Both the position numbers and the translations under genes were made by a program. A stretch of 64,000 nt of DNA. It comes from UBA11612 sp965228575. GTDB taxonomy: Bacteria; Pseudomonadota; Alphaproteobacteria; Rhodospirillales; Rhodospirillaceae. The DNA is taken from assembly GCA_965228575.1 (NCBI GenBank), contig CBDDHW010000016.1:171922-235921 (forward strand). Reading direction: 5' to 3'. Of this stretch, positions 25,026-32,731 are shown in pieces; the stretch's first letter is position 1, and each line of letters opens with the position of its first letter. The notes under the pieces were generated by a model, which ran no database searches, was not told the DNA's origin, and was given only the letters and a program-made list of their open reading frames with translations.

Positions 25026-25802
25026 TCATTCGATCGTTTCGTAACCGTATTTTTCGATGATGGTGCGCACCGGCGGCTCTTTCAAGAACGCCATAAATTC
25101 ATGTGCGGCCAAGTTATCCCCCCCTGGTATGAGCAAGACGGCACTTTGATCCAAAGGTGAATGAAGTTCCCGCGGCACCACCCATCGGGAACCGCGCTGA
25201 TGGCGAAAAATTTGAGACAAGGATACAAAGCCGAGTTCGACGTTTCCACTCGCAACAAATTGATAAGCTTGCGTGATGCTATTTCCCTGAACAAGTTTGG
25301 GCTTCAATTTTTCGTTCATCCCCAGAGATACAAGCACTTCTTGGGCCGCAAGCCCATAGGGCGCGATATTTGGATTTGCTATTGCTATTCGATCGAAGTT
25401 TCCGTGAAGGAGTGTACGTTCACCTCGAACACGGTATGGATCTCGGCTGTATAAGGCCAGGCGACCAATTGCATAGGTGAACTCGCTTCCCCAAACAGCA
25501 TAACCCTCGCGCAGTGCTTTGGCCGGCCTGGTTTGATCAGCAGCCATAAACACATCGAAGGGAGCGCCCTGAATGATTTGAGCATAAATCTGTCCAGTCG
25601 ATGCAAAACTTAACGTAACCGAGTGTCCACTTTCCGCCTCGAACAATTCGACTATTTGCTCGGCGGGGCCCGCAAAATTTGCCGCAACTGCTATGCGAAC
25701 CTGGCCCGCATATGCGCTCGGCACAATGAAGTACATAACCAGCGCGCAACAAAAAATTGTCGAGCGCGCGGGAAAATGCAGAAAAGACGGTGGGTACGGC
25801 AC
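25026..25802 (-). CDS. modA: Molybdate-binding periplasmic protein
   Basis: Substrate-binding protein of the molybdate importer. After a signal peptide ending PSAYA come VRIAVAANFAGPAEQIVELFEAESGH, LSFASTGQIYAQIIQGAPFDVFMAADQTRPAKAL, YAIGRLALYS, IAIANPNIAPYGLAAQEVL, GNSITQAYQFVASGNVELGFVSLSQI and the C-terminal AHEFMAFLKEPPVRTIIEKYGYE, all typical of ModA. Start is uncertain: the frame is open to ATG 25910, but GTG 25802 has GGAGG four bases upstream and gives a normal 31-residue signal peptide, so it is preferred. No ModE-type operator could be recognised upstream. Confidence 0.92.
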   Translation of the reverse strand: MPYPPSFLHFPARSTIFCCALVMYFIVPSAYAGQVRIAVAANFAGPAEQIVELFEAESGHSVTLSFASTGQIYAQIIQGAPFDVFMAADQTRPAKALREGYAVWGSEFTYAIGRLALYSRDPYRVRGERTLLHGNFDRIAIANPNIAPYGLAAQEVLVSLGMNEKLKPKLVQGNSITQAYQFVASGNVELGFVSLSQIFRHQRGSRWVVPRELHSPLDQSAVLLIPGGDNLAAHEFMAFLKEPPVRTIIEKYGYETIE

Positions 25803-25988
25803 AAACCCTCCACAAGCGTGATCGGCAGTTGAAGTTCTCAACACGAAGCCACACAATACCACAGCTTTACTGCGGAATTGCATTGCGCGTAATCGGTTGA
25901 GATTTAGCACGCCGCCTCGACTGAATGCCTTTCACAGTAATTCGCGGTAACTAGAAAAGCTTTACGCATAAGAATGCGGAGGAATTTG

Positions 25989-26819
25989 ATGTCTGCAACG
26001 CAAAATACAGAAGAGACCGCGGTTCGCGAACATAACACAGTCCCCTCGGCCACATGGTCTTCGGCGGGGCGAGCCTATGACGAAGTCAGCCGTGGCATTG
26101 CCGACGCGATCGATCATTGTATTGGACGGCTCGCGCCAAAATCAGGAGATCTCATTTTGGATGTAGCGACGGGGACAGGTTGGACTGCACGCCGCATTGC
26201 AGAGCGGGACATTCATGTCACGGCCATGGATTTTGCGCCGGACGTTCTAAGTGCAGCAAAAGAAATTGCCGCAGCACGTAATCTCGACATCAAGTTCGAA
26301 CAGGGCGATGCCGAAGCAATGAACTACAAAGATGGCGCCTTCGATCGGGTCATTTCCACATTTGGCGTTATGTTTGTCCAGCGACCCGAGGACGCGGCCA
26401 ACGAACTCGCGCGCGTATGCAAACCTGGGGGAAAACTAGCGTTGGCCGTTTGGACGCCTGATGGAAACATCTTTGAGATGTTTAAAATTATGAAAGAATT
26501 CATGCCCAAACCAACGGGAACCCCTCCGCCCTCACCTTTCGAATGGGGAAATCCCGAGCGTGTCCGCGATCTTTTGCAGGACAATTTCGAACTGACTTTC
26601 GAAAAAGGTACATCTTTCTATCGCGAACCAAATGGGGAAGCGGCGTGGGAAACCTTTTCTGTTGGATACGGCCCGCTTCGAACTTTGATTTCCAAACTCG
26701 ATGAAAACGCTGTTTCTCAATTGAGATTAAACTTCATCGAGTTTCACAACGACTTCGCGACGGGCCTAGGGATTTGTGTCCCGCGCGACTACTGGGTAGT
26801 CGTCGGCCGCCGAAAATAA
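25989..26819 (+). CDS. Class I SAM-dependent methyltransferase (UbiE/Methyltransf_11 type)
   Basis: A 276-residue methyltransferase. Motif I is LILDVATGTGWTARRIAERD, then VTAMDFAPDVLSAAKEIA, FEQGDAEAMNYKDGAFDRVISTFGVMFV and ARVCKPGGKLALAVWTPDG. This arrangement is shared by UbiE and many small-molecule methyltransferases that act on quinones, lipids or secondary metabolites; the substrate is not predictable. Start: ATG 25989 has GGAGG six bases upstream, whereas the first ATG in the frame at 25974 has none. A VOC-family gene follows 21 bp downstream and is probably co-transcribed. It is divergent from modA. Confidence 0.88.
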   Translation: MSATQNTEETAVREHNTVPSATWSSAGRAYDEVSRGIADAIDHCIGRLAPKSGDLILDVATGTGWTARRIAERDIHVTAMDFAPDVLSAAKEIAAARNLDIKFEQGDAEAMNYKDGAFDRVISTFGVMFVQRPEDAANELARVCKPGGKLALAVWTPDGNIFEMFKIMKEFMPKPTGTPPPSPFEWGNPERVRDLLQDNFELTFEKGTSFYREPNGEAAWETFSVGYGPLRTLISKLDENAVSQLRLNFIEFHNDFATGLGICVPRDYWVVVGRRK

Positions 26820-26840
26820 ATCATATATTGGAGATCAAAA

Positions 26841-27212
26841 ATGCAACTGGGCGCATTTTCCGTAAGTCTTAACGTTAAAGATATCGAAAAATCGAAAATG
26901 TTTTATGAAAAACTAGGCTTTAAAGCAGCAGGAGGCGACGCCGCTCAAGGCTGGCTGATACTTAGGAACAATGTATGCACTATCGGGCTCTTTAAGGGAA
27001 TAATTGAGAAAAACACTTTAACCTTTAATCCAGGCTGGGATCAGAACGCACAGCCGCTCGACTCATTCCAAGACGTTAGAGATATTCAGGCACACTTAAA
27101 ATCTCTAGGGATTACGTTCTCAAGCGAAGCAGACGAGCAGACCAAAGGTCCAGCGCATTGCACTTTGTCTGACCCTGATGGAAATCCCATTTTAATCGAT
27201 CAACACGTTTGA
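26841..27212 (+). CDS. VOC (glyoxalase/bleomycin resistance) family protein
   Basis: A 123-residue single-module vicinal-oxygen-chelate protein: FSVSLNVKDIEKSKMFYEKLGFKAAGGD at the N terminus, a central strand-helix region, and HCTLSDPDGNPILIDQ at the C terminus. These are the beta-alpha-beta-beta-beta repeats of the fold. Metal ligands are not obvious in the usual positions (the first His is replaced), so it may not be a metalloenzyme, and no substrate can be assigned. GGAG is seven bases before ATG 26841. It is followed by a tRNA gene on the opposite strand 19 bp after its stop, so transcription must end close by. Confidence 0.85.
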   Translation: MQLGAFSVSLNVKDIEKSKMFYEKLGFKAAGGDAAQGWLILRNNVCTIGLFKGIIEKNTLTFNPGWDQNAQPLDSFQDVRDIQAHLKSLGITFSSEADEQTKGPAHCTLSDPDGNPILIDQHV

Positions 27213-27231
27213 CAGCACATTAAATTGAAGT

Positions 27232-27309
27232 TGGTGGGCCCGGCAGGACTTGAACCTGCAACCAGACCGTTATGAGCGGCCTGCTCTAACCAAATTGAGC
27301 TACGGGCCC
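27232..27309 (-). tRNA. tRNA-Ile2 (anticodon CAU, lysidine type)
   Basis: The minus strand folds as a full cloverleaf: acceptor stem GGGCCCG/CGGGCCC, D stem GCTC/GAGC, anticodon stem GGCCG/CGGTC around the loop CTCATAA, and T stem GCAGG/CCTGC around TTCAAGT. CCA is encoded (27232-27234). The anticodon is CAU. The body (GAGCAGGC before the anticodon loop, TGGT variable loop) resembles tRNA-Ile2, in which C34 is changed to lysidine by TilS to read AUA, more than elongator tRNA-Met. The initiator is excluded by the fully paired acceptor end and by the anticodon stem lacking three G-C pairs. The Ile2/Met choice is the less certain part. Confidence 0.9.
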
Positions 27310-27339
27310 CACCGTGATTGGGGCCGGGCTTATCCCTCC

Positions 27340-27376
27340 CCACAAAAATAAACGGCCGGCGGTATGACGCCGGCCG
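27340..27376 (-). terminator. Rho-independent terminator of rpoD
   Basis: On the minus strand a perfect 9-bp GC stem CGGCCGGCG/CGCCGGCCG (plus-strand arms 27353-27361 and 27368-27376, 6-base loop) is followed by TTTATTTTTGTGG. It lies 27 bp beyond the rpoD stop, so this is a standard intrinsic terminator that also separates rpoD from the tRNA gene. Confidence 0.85.
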
Positions 27377-27403
27377 ATGAAATATATCGCCTCCGACCCG
27401 GCG

Positions 27404-29884
27404 TCAGTTATCGAGGAAGCTACGGAGTTTGCGCGAACGACTCGGATGCTTGAGCTTGCGCAACGCCTTCGCCTCAATCTGTCGTATTCGCTCACGGGTT
27501 ACGGAAAACTGTTGTCCCACCTCTTCCAAGGTGTGATCGGTGTTCATGCCGATTCCAAAACGCATACGCAACACCCGTTCCTCGCGCGCTGTCAGGCTTG
27601 CAAGAACACGGGTGGTGGTTTCACGCAGGTTTCCATGAATAGCCGCATCTAAGGGCTGAATCGCGTTTTTGTCCTCAATGAAATCACCAAGGTGGCTGTC
27701 CTCTTCATCTCCAATTGGTGTTTCAAGGCTAATTGGCTCTTTCGCAATCTTCAAAACCTTGCGCACTTTTTCTAAAGGCATCTGAAGTTTTTCGGCTAAC
27801 TCTTCAGGTGTGGGTTCCCGGCCAATTTCGTGGAGCATCTGGCGCGACGTTCTCACGAGCTTGTTGATTGTCTCAATCATGTGCACAGGAATACGAATAG
27901 TGCGCGCTTGATCGGCAATCGAGCGTGTAATGGCTTGCCTGATCCACCACGTGGCATAGGTAGAGAACTTATAACCACGGCGATATTCGAATTTGTCGAC
28001 GGCTTTCATGAGGCCAATGTTACCTTCCTGAATCAGATCCAGGAATTGAAGGCCTCGGTTGGTGTATTTCTTGGCTATGGAAATCACGAGACGCAAATTG
28101 GCCTCGATCATCTCCTTCTTCGCGCGACTGGCTTCGCGTTCACCCTTTTGCATTGTCCCGCAAATCCGGCGGAACTCACCTATGGAAACCCCTGTCTCAT
28201 CTGCAAGCGCAGAGATTTGTGCCCGGATACCGTCGATCTGATCGACATATTTGACCGCAAAATCTTTCCAACCCTTTGTCGGCAACATTGCCACACGATC
28301 AAGCCAGTTGGGATCGAGCTCGCTGCCATAATAATTTTGGAGAAACTCTTCGCGCTTTACACGGCACTTCACGGCGTACCGCAGCAACTGCCCTTCAAGA
28401 TTCAACAGCATGCGGCTTAACCCGTTCATCTGCTCAACCATAGACTCGATGCGTGCGTTATTGAGATGCACACCATCCATCAAAGTAATGAGTTCAGCCT
28501 TTAGTTTTTGAAAGCGGCGCTCGACAGGTTTGTCGACTTCCTCACCTTCTTGCATGCTTGCGAGGCGCGCGTCCTGCACCTTCTTCATTTTGTTGTAAGT
28601 CGAGGCGATTTTTTCAAAAGCCTGCAGAACCTGCGGCATAAGCGAAGCTTCCATCGCCGCTAACGAAACGGCACCTTCATCATCATCATCGTCGTCGCCG
28701 CTGTTGTTGTCGTTTGATGCGGACTTATCTCGCCCGTCGCCATTTGCCTTCTTTTTTGACGTATCATCGTCGTCTTCATCGGCAGGCTCAGACACCACAT
28801 CGACGTCAAGCTCCTTGTCCGAAGCTGTATCAGATGCGCCAGCCCCGTAAGTTGCATCCAAGTCGATGATATCGCGCAACAACATCTTTCCATCCTGAAG
28901 CGCGTCATGCCACATCAGCAAGGAGCGGATGGTGATTGGGCTTTCACAAATGCCGCCAATCATCATCTGACGACCAGCCTCAATACGCTTGGCGATTGCG
29001 ATCTCGCCCTCGCGGGACAGAAGCTCCACCGACCCCATTTCGCGCAAGTACATCCGGACTGGGTCGTCTGTTCGGCCAACATCGTCTTCATCAATATTGC
29101 CGCCGCTGTAAGCTTCGGTTTTATTGGTGGAGTCCCCTTCCGAAGAAGATTCATCGTTGTCGTCTTGCTCTTCGCCTTCGACAACATTGATTCCCATCTC
29201 CGAAAGCATCGACATTGTGTCTTCGATTTGCTCGGAACTCATCTCCTCGGATGGCAACGCGGCGTTTAGCTCATCGTATGTGATGTAGCCGCGCTCTTTT
29301 GCCTTCGCGATTAGCTTCTTGACGGATGCATTCGTAGAATCAAGGAGCGGGCTATCTCCCGTACCTGTCGCTGGTGCCTCTTCCCGGGAATCGCCCTTTC
29401 GTGCCGCAGTCGCGGCCGCACTGGTCGCCATAGACGTTTTCGCTCCTTTTGAAACACTCTTTTTGCCGCCCTTTGCGGACGTCGCGGCTTGGGCCGCTTT
29501 TTTGGAACTCGCTTTAGATTTTGGCGCAGATTTTTGCGACGTCTTCTTCGAAGCCGCCTTCTTTAATGCAGATTTCTTTTGGGCCGTTTTTTTGGACGTT
29601 GATTTCTTAGCGACCTTCTTCTTAGCCACCACTTTCTTCGCAGATTTTTTTCTCACTGACTTCGCAGCGGACTTCACCTTAGATTTGGTCTTGGCTTTGG
29701 TTTTCGTTTTTGACTTACTTTTCACAGATGCCTTTGCCTTTGTTTTTGAAGTTTTCGGCACCTTCTTCCCTACCGTCTTCTTCGCCTTTCTCTTGGCGGA
29801 CGAAGCCTTCGTCGACGCTTTGGTCGAGGACTTCTTACTCGCTTTTTTGCGACTTGACTTTGCCGCTCCAGCTTTTACCGCCAT
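27404..29884 (-). CDS. rpoD: RNA polymerase primary sigma factor (sigma 70) with a histone H1-like N-terminal extension
   Basis: Major sigma factor. The conserved part runs from region 1.1 (about 185-235, VKKLIAKAKERGYITYDELNAAL) through 1.2 (DPVRMYLREMGSVELLSREGEI), an acidic non-conserved region (about 365-410), region 2 (ANLRLVISIAKKYTNRGLQFLDLIQEGN, YKFSTYATWWIRQAITRSI), region 3, and region 4.2 (TLEEVGQQFSVTRERIRQIEAKALRKL). At the front is an unusual tail of about 150 residues, with 55 Lys by my count, many Ala and Ser, and no Asp or Glu. ATG 29884 has GGGGGAG/GGAGAG about seven bases upstream. An internal ATG at 29431 (residue 152) has AAGGAG eleven bases upstream and would give a 675-residue sigma of usual size. 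A terminator follows the stop. Confidence 0.97.
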   Translation of the reverse strand: MAVKAGAAKSSRKKASKKSSTKASTKASSAKRKAKKTVGKKVPKTSKTKAKASVKSKSKTKTKAKTKSKVKSAAKSVRKKSAKKVVAKKKVAKKSTSKKTAQKKSALKKAASKKTSQKSAPKSKASSKKAAQAATSAKGGKKSVSKGAKTSMATSAAATAARKGDSREEAPATGTGDSPLLDSTNASVKKLIAKAKERGYITYDELNAALPSEEMSSEQIEDTMSMLSEMGINVVEGEEQDDNDESSSEGDSTNKTEAYSGGNIDEDDVGRTDDPVRMYLREMGSVELLSREGEIAIAKRIEAGRQMMIGGICESPITIRSLLMWHDALQDGKMLLRDIIDLDATYGAGASDTASDKELDVDVVSEPADEDDDDTSKKKANGDGRDKSASNDNNSGDDDDDDEGAVSLAAMEASLMPQVLQAFEKIASTYNKMKKVQDARLASMQEGEEVDKPVERRFQKLKAELITLMDGVHLNNARIESMVEQMNGLSRMLLNLEGQLLRYAVKCRVKREEFLQNYYGSELDPNWLDRVAMLPTKGWKDFAVKYVDQIDGIRAQISALADETGVSIGEFRRICGTMQKGEREASRAKKEMIEANLRLVISIAKKYTNRGLQFLDLIQEGNIGLMKAVDKFEYRRGYKFSTYATWWIRQAITRSIADQARTIRIPVHMIETINKLVRTSRQMLHEIGREPTPEELAEKLQMPLEKVRKVLKIAKEPISLETPIGDEEDSHLGDFIEDKNAIQPLDAAIHGNLRETTTRVLASLTAREERVLRMRFGIGMNTDHTLEEVGQQFSVTRERIRQIEAKALRKLKHPSRSRKLRSFLDN

Positions 29885-29977
29885 TGGCTCTCCCCCAAAT
29901 TCACATAAAAATACTCGAGGACACCGACCGCCACTCTATTTGATGGCTTCGCGAATCTGCCCTGGATTTTTACATTA

Positions 29978-31852
29978 TCAATTGTGGTGATTGGATTGCC
30001 CGACCCCAATCTGATCCTCGTCCTCATCTCCTGTCGACCCCACTTGATCTCGTAAGGCCTTAAACGCTTCAAACGCCTGTTCCGACGGATTCTCCGCCAG
30101 TTCCAATTCCGCCCGCTTCAATTCCGCATCCAATATCGCCCTCTGGCACATGGCAAACGTATGATCCCAACCCGCGGTTGCCTGATCTAATGTCGCCGCC
30201 TGTCGGGCGAACCCCGCATGAACATAAATATCTGAATCTAATAGCTTTTCAAGCTCCTCAGCGAAGCCTTGGCTTGCTAAGTGGGCGCGTAGTGGCCCAA
30301 ATTCAAGGTCAGGGTGTTGAGCGATGTGCATTAAGGCTGTTTGCCGCAGTGTGTCAAGCCGCGAGTCGCTAAAACTCATGGCTCCCAGGCGTTCTTCAAC
30401 ATGGTCTGCAAGACTGGGGTGATTGAGGAGCGTAGCTAAAAGGATGCGCTCACGCTTCCTTTGTGCTGTTGTGGCGTCCTGCTGGCTAAATCGGCGCGGG
30501 GCCGGGCCAAAAGTGGGGCTTTTTCGACCCTGCTGCCATCTCGCGCCTTTGTGATTTTGAACAAACTCTGACGATTTCGACCCGGACGAGGATCGAAATT
30601 GCTCAAAAAGTCGATCTCGAAGCATCCGCGTGTACTGACTTTGCACGCCAGAATCGCGAACCAAAGACGCCTTGTCCATAGCGGCTCGCTCCAAACCCGC
30701 GCGCCGCTCTGGGGTATCTCCTGGGTGTTCCGCCACGAGTTGGCGCCAAATAACCTCCGACAGAGGAAGAGCTTGCGAGAGAATCTCCTCCATGGCGCTC
30801 GCTCCGCCGCGCCTGCATATGTCATCGGGGTCTTCGCCCGCAGGCATCATGGCAAATCTTAATGAAAACCCGGGCTTGAGAAGCGGAAGCGCGCGCTCCG
30901 CTGCACGCAGCGCCGCCTTTTGACCCGCAGCGTCACCATCAAAACATAGAACCGGTTCGGGAGCAGTTCTCCACAGCAGTTCTATTTGAGCCTCGGTCAT
31001 GGCTGTGCCAAGAGGAGCGACGGCGTTGCTAAGACCTGCTTGTGCCAAGGCAATCACGTCCATATAGCCTTCTGCGACGATGATTTCTCGCGCCTTGGCC
31101 GCGGGACCTCGCGCAAGGTTGAGGCCGTAAAGCACTTGTCCTTTGTGAAAAAGCGGTGTGTCGGCAGAGTTTAAGTACTTCGGCTCCCCTTCTCCCATAA
31201 TTCGACCCCCGAACGCGATGGGCCGTCCGCGAACATCGATAATGGGAAAGACTACTCGATTTCTAAAAAAGTCGAAGGACTCCCGACCGTCCTTACCGGG
31301 AGATACCAATCGAGTGTCCAGGAGAATATCTTCCTGAACGCCTCTCGATATGAGTTTTGTTTTAATGATGTTGCCGGGCGGCGCGTAGCCCAGGCGATAC
31401 AGTGAAATTGTCTCGTCCGACAAACCGCGCGATTTTAAGTATTCAAGCGCCGCCTTCCCTTCCGAACTTCGCAATGTCTGTTCAAAGATTACACAGGCGG
31501 CTTCAACGGCTTCTCGCAAGACCGTCGCCCGTGCAGCCTCTTGTGCGGCCTCGGGCGTTTCCCGGGGCATTTCTAACCCCGCCTCATCCGCGAGCCGTTC
31601 TACAGATTCCGGGAATGAGAGATTTTGGGTTTTTATGAGAAAATTGAAAATATCGCCGTGCTCACCACTCGAGAAGCAGTGGTAGAAGCCCTTTTCATCA
31701 TTCACTGTGAATGAGGGTGTTTTTTCGTTGGAAAATGGACTGAGGCCCACATACTCCCGACCGCGACGAACAAGCTTTACATGCTTACCGACCACCGACG
31801 ACACCAGCAACCGCGCTCGAATTTCATCCAAGAACTGTGGCGGAAACGCCAT
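29978..31852 (-). CDS. dnaG: DNA primase
   Basis: Makes RNA primers at the replication fork with DnaB. The N-terminal region keeps the CHC2 zinc-finger fold (GREYVGLSPFSNEKTPSFTVNDEKGFYHCFSSGEHGDIF), but three of the four zinc ligands are replaced (Ser for Cys, Ser for His, Ser for Cys); only the Cys of YHCF remains. I recall similar replacements in other alphaproteobacterial DnaG, so this is probably a lineage trait. The TOPRIM centre is intact: IIVAEGYMDVIALAQAG (Glu) and PVLCFDGDAAGQKAALRAAERAL (DxD). The C-terminal part (about 430-600) is the variable helicase-binding domain. It is followed by rpoD after 93 bp, the conserved macromolecular synthesis order without rpsU. Confidence 0.96.
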   Translation of the reverse strand: MAFPPQFLDEIRARLLVSSVVGKHVKLVRRGREYVGLSPFSNEKTPSFTVNDEKGFYHCFSSGEHGDIFNFLIKTQNLSFPESVERLADEAGLEMPRETPEAAQEAARATVLREAVEAACVIFEQTLRSSEGKAALEYLKSRGLSDETISLYRLGYAPPGNIIKTKLISRGVQEDILLDTRLVSPGKDGRESFDFFRNRVVFPIIDVRGRPIAFGGRIMGEGEPKYLNSADTPLFHKGQVLYGLNLARGPAAKAREIIVAEGYMDVIALAQAGLSNAVAPLGTAMTEAQIELLWRTAPEPVLCFDGDAAGQKAALRAAERALPLLKPGFSLRFAMMPAGEDPDDICRRGGASAMEEILSQALPLSEVIWRQLVAEHPGDTPERRAGLERAAMDKASLVRDSGVQSQYTRMLRDRLFEQFRSSSGSKSSEFVQNHKGARWQQGRKSPTFGPAPRRFSQQDATTAQRKRERILLATLLNHPSLADHVEERLGAMSFSDSRLDTLRQTALMHIAQHPDLEFGPLRAHLASQGFAEELEKLLDSDIYVHAGFARQAATLDQATAGWDHTFAMCQRAILDAELKRAELELAENPSEQAFEAFKALRDQVGSTGDEDEDQIGVGQSNHHN

Positions 31853-31913
31853 CTACGACACCGTTCGGCGCAAAATAAAAAAAGACACCCAATACCGCAA
31901 AAGCATACCTACT

Positions 31914-32369
31914 TTAAGAAAGGTGCTGCTTAACAATCGTAGAGGCTTTGGAGAAATCCATACGTCCTGCAAATTTCTGCTTCAACGCCCCCATAACTTT
32001 GCCCATATCTCGAACACTTGATGCTCCCGTGGCCTCAACCGCGGCGGACACCGCATCCTTAATCTCGTCATCTCCCATCTGCTGGGGCATGAAACCGAGA
32101 ATAATGTCCACCTCTTCTCGTTCCTGCTGAGCTAAAGCTTCTCGCCCGCCCTTTTCATAGAGCTCGATGCTTTCACGCCGCTGTTTGATCATGGAATTCA
32201 GCATCTTCAGAATCTCGTCGTCACTAAGCCCCGCATCATTGCCAGCACCTCGCGCGGCAATGTCGCGATCTTTAAGCGCTGCGAGGATGAGACGAATGGT
32301 CGCCACTTCGCGGGTTTTCTTGGCGCGGAGATTCTCCTTTAACGCGTCGCTAAAACGGGTGCGCAACAT
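31914..32369 (-). CDS. yqeY: GatB/YqeY domain-containing protein
   Basis: A 151-residue all-helical YqeY protein: LRTRFSDALKENLRAKKTREVATIRLILAALKDRDIAARG, LSDDEILKMLNSMIKQRRESIELYEKGGREALAQQEREEVDIILGFMP, and DMGKVMGALKQKFAGRMDFSKASTIVKQHL. It resembles the C-terminal tail domain of GatB, which contacts tRNA during Gln/Asn-tRNA amidation, so tRNA binding is plausible, but the function of the free-standing protein is not established. It is a usual neighbour of dnaG, lying 61 bp upstream of it on the same strand, and divergent from carA. Confidence 0.93.
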   Translation of the reverse strand: MLRTRFSDALKENLRAKKTREVATIRLILAALKDRDIAARGAGNDAGLSDDEILKMLNSMIKQRRESIELYEKGGREALAQQEREEVDIILGFMPQQMGDDEIKDAVSAAVEATGASSVRDMGKVMGALKQKFAGRMDFSKASTIVKQHLS

Positions 32370-32731
32370 GACTCAGCCACTAAATCCTTGATGCGGAAAG
32401 GAGTTAAGCTATCCGATTCCTTTGGTCGTGGCAAAAGCGCTGTGCAGCGAGCTAAGTCGCTGAGTTTTAGGCACGAAATTGATTTGAGCGGACCTTGACT
32501 TCGGGGAATTGATTGCTTAAACACCGCGCCAGTTCGCGGCTTGTGCGCTTCCAATAGGATACTCAGCGGCACAAACGTACGAGCCGAGAATCAACGTAAA
32601 TATGGCGCTCATTGGGCTGTCGACTCCCAGAAAATCTGGAGGGATGGCAAGGATCAACGCGGGCCAAAAACACGAATCGAGACAAAAGACACGATGCCTC
32701 TACCGACCCCAGTGTATGCGAGGGCTGTGAC
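32370..32731. other. Gene-free divergent region between yqeY and carA
   Basis: About 360 bp with no supported gene. A possible plus-strand promoter is TTGACT at 32495-32500 with TAAACA 17 bases on (32518-32523); the -10 match is poor. The open frame that runs from 32612 into carA has no homology before GTG 32732 and is read as leader. No attenuator hairpin, pyrimidine-responsive leader peptide or PyrR-type structure could be recognised by eye. Confidence 0.4.

Noticed and set aside
27232..27309. tRNA-Met (elongator or initiator) reading of the CAU tRNA
   Set aside because: The initiator is excluded by the paired acceptor end and the anticodon stem. Elongator Met is less likely than Ile2 from the overall body, though not fully excluded.
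29319..29990. Long plus-strand open frame opposite the start of rpoD
   Set aside because: It is the complement of the Lys-rich tail and gives a Phe/Ala/Leu-rich run without homology. It is a composition artefact.
32495..32523. Sigma-70 promoter for carA
   Set aside because: The -35 is good but the -10 matches at only about half of its positions. It is recorded as a possibility within the gap entry, not as a feature.
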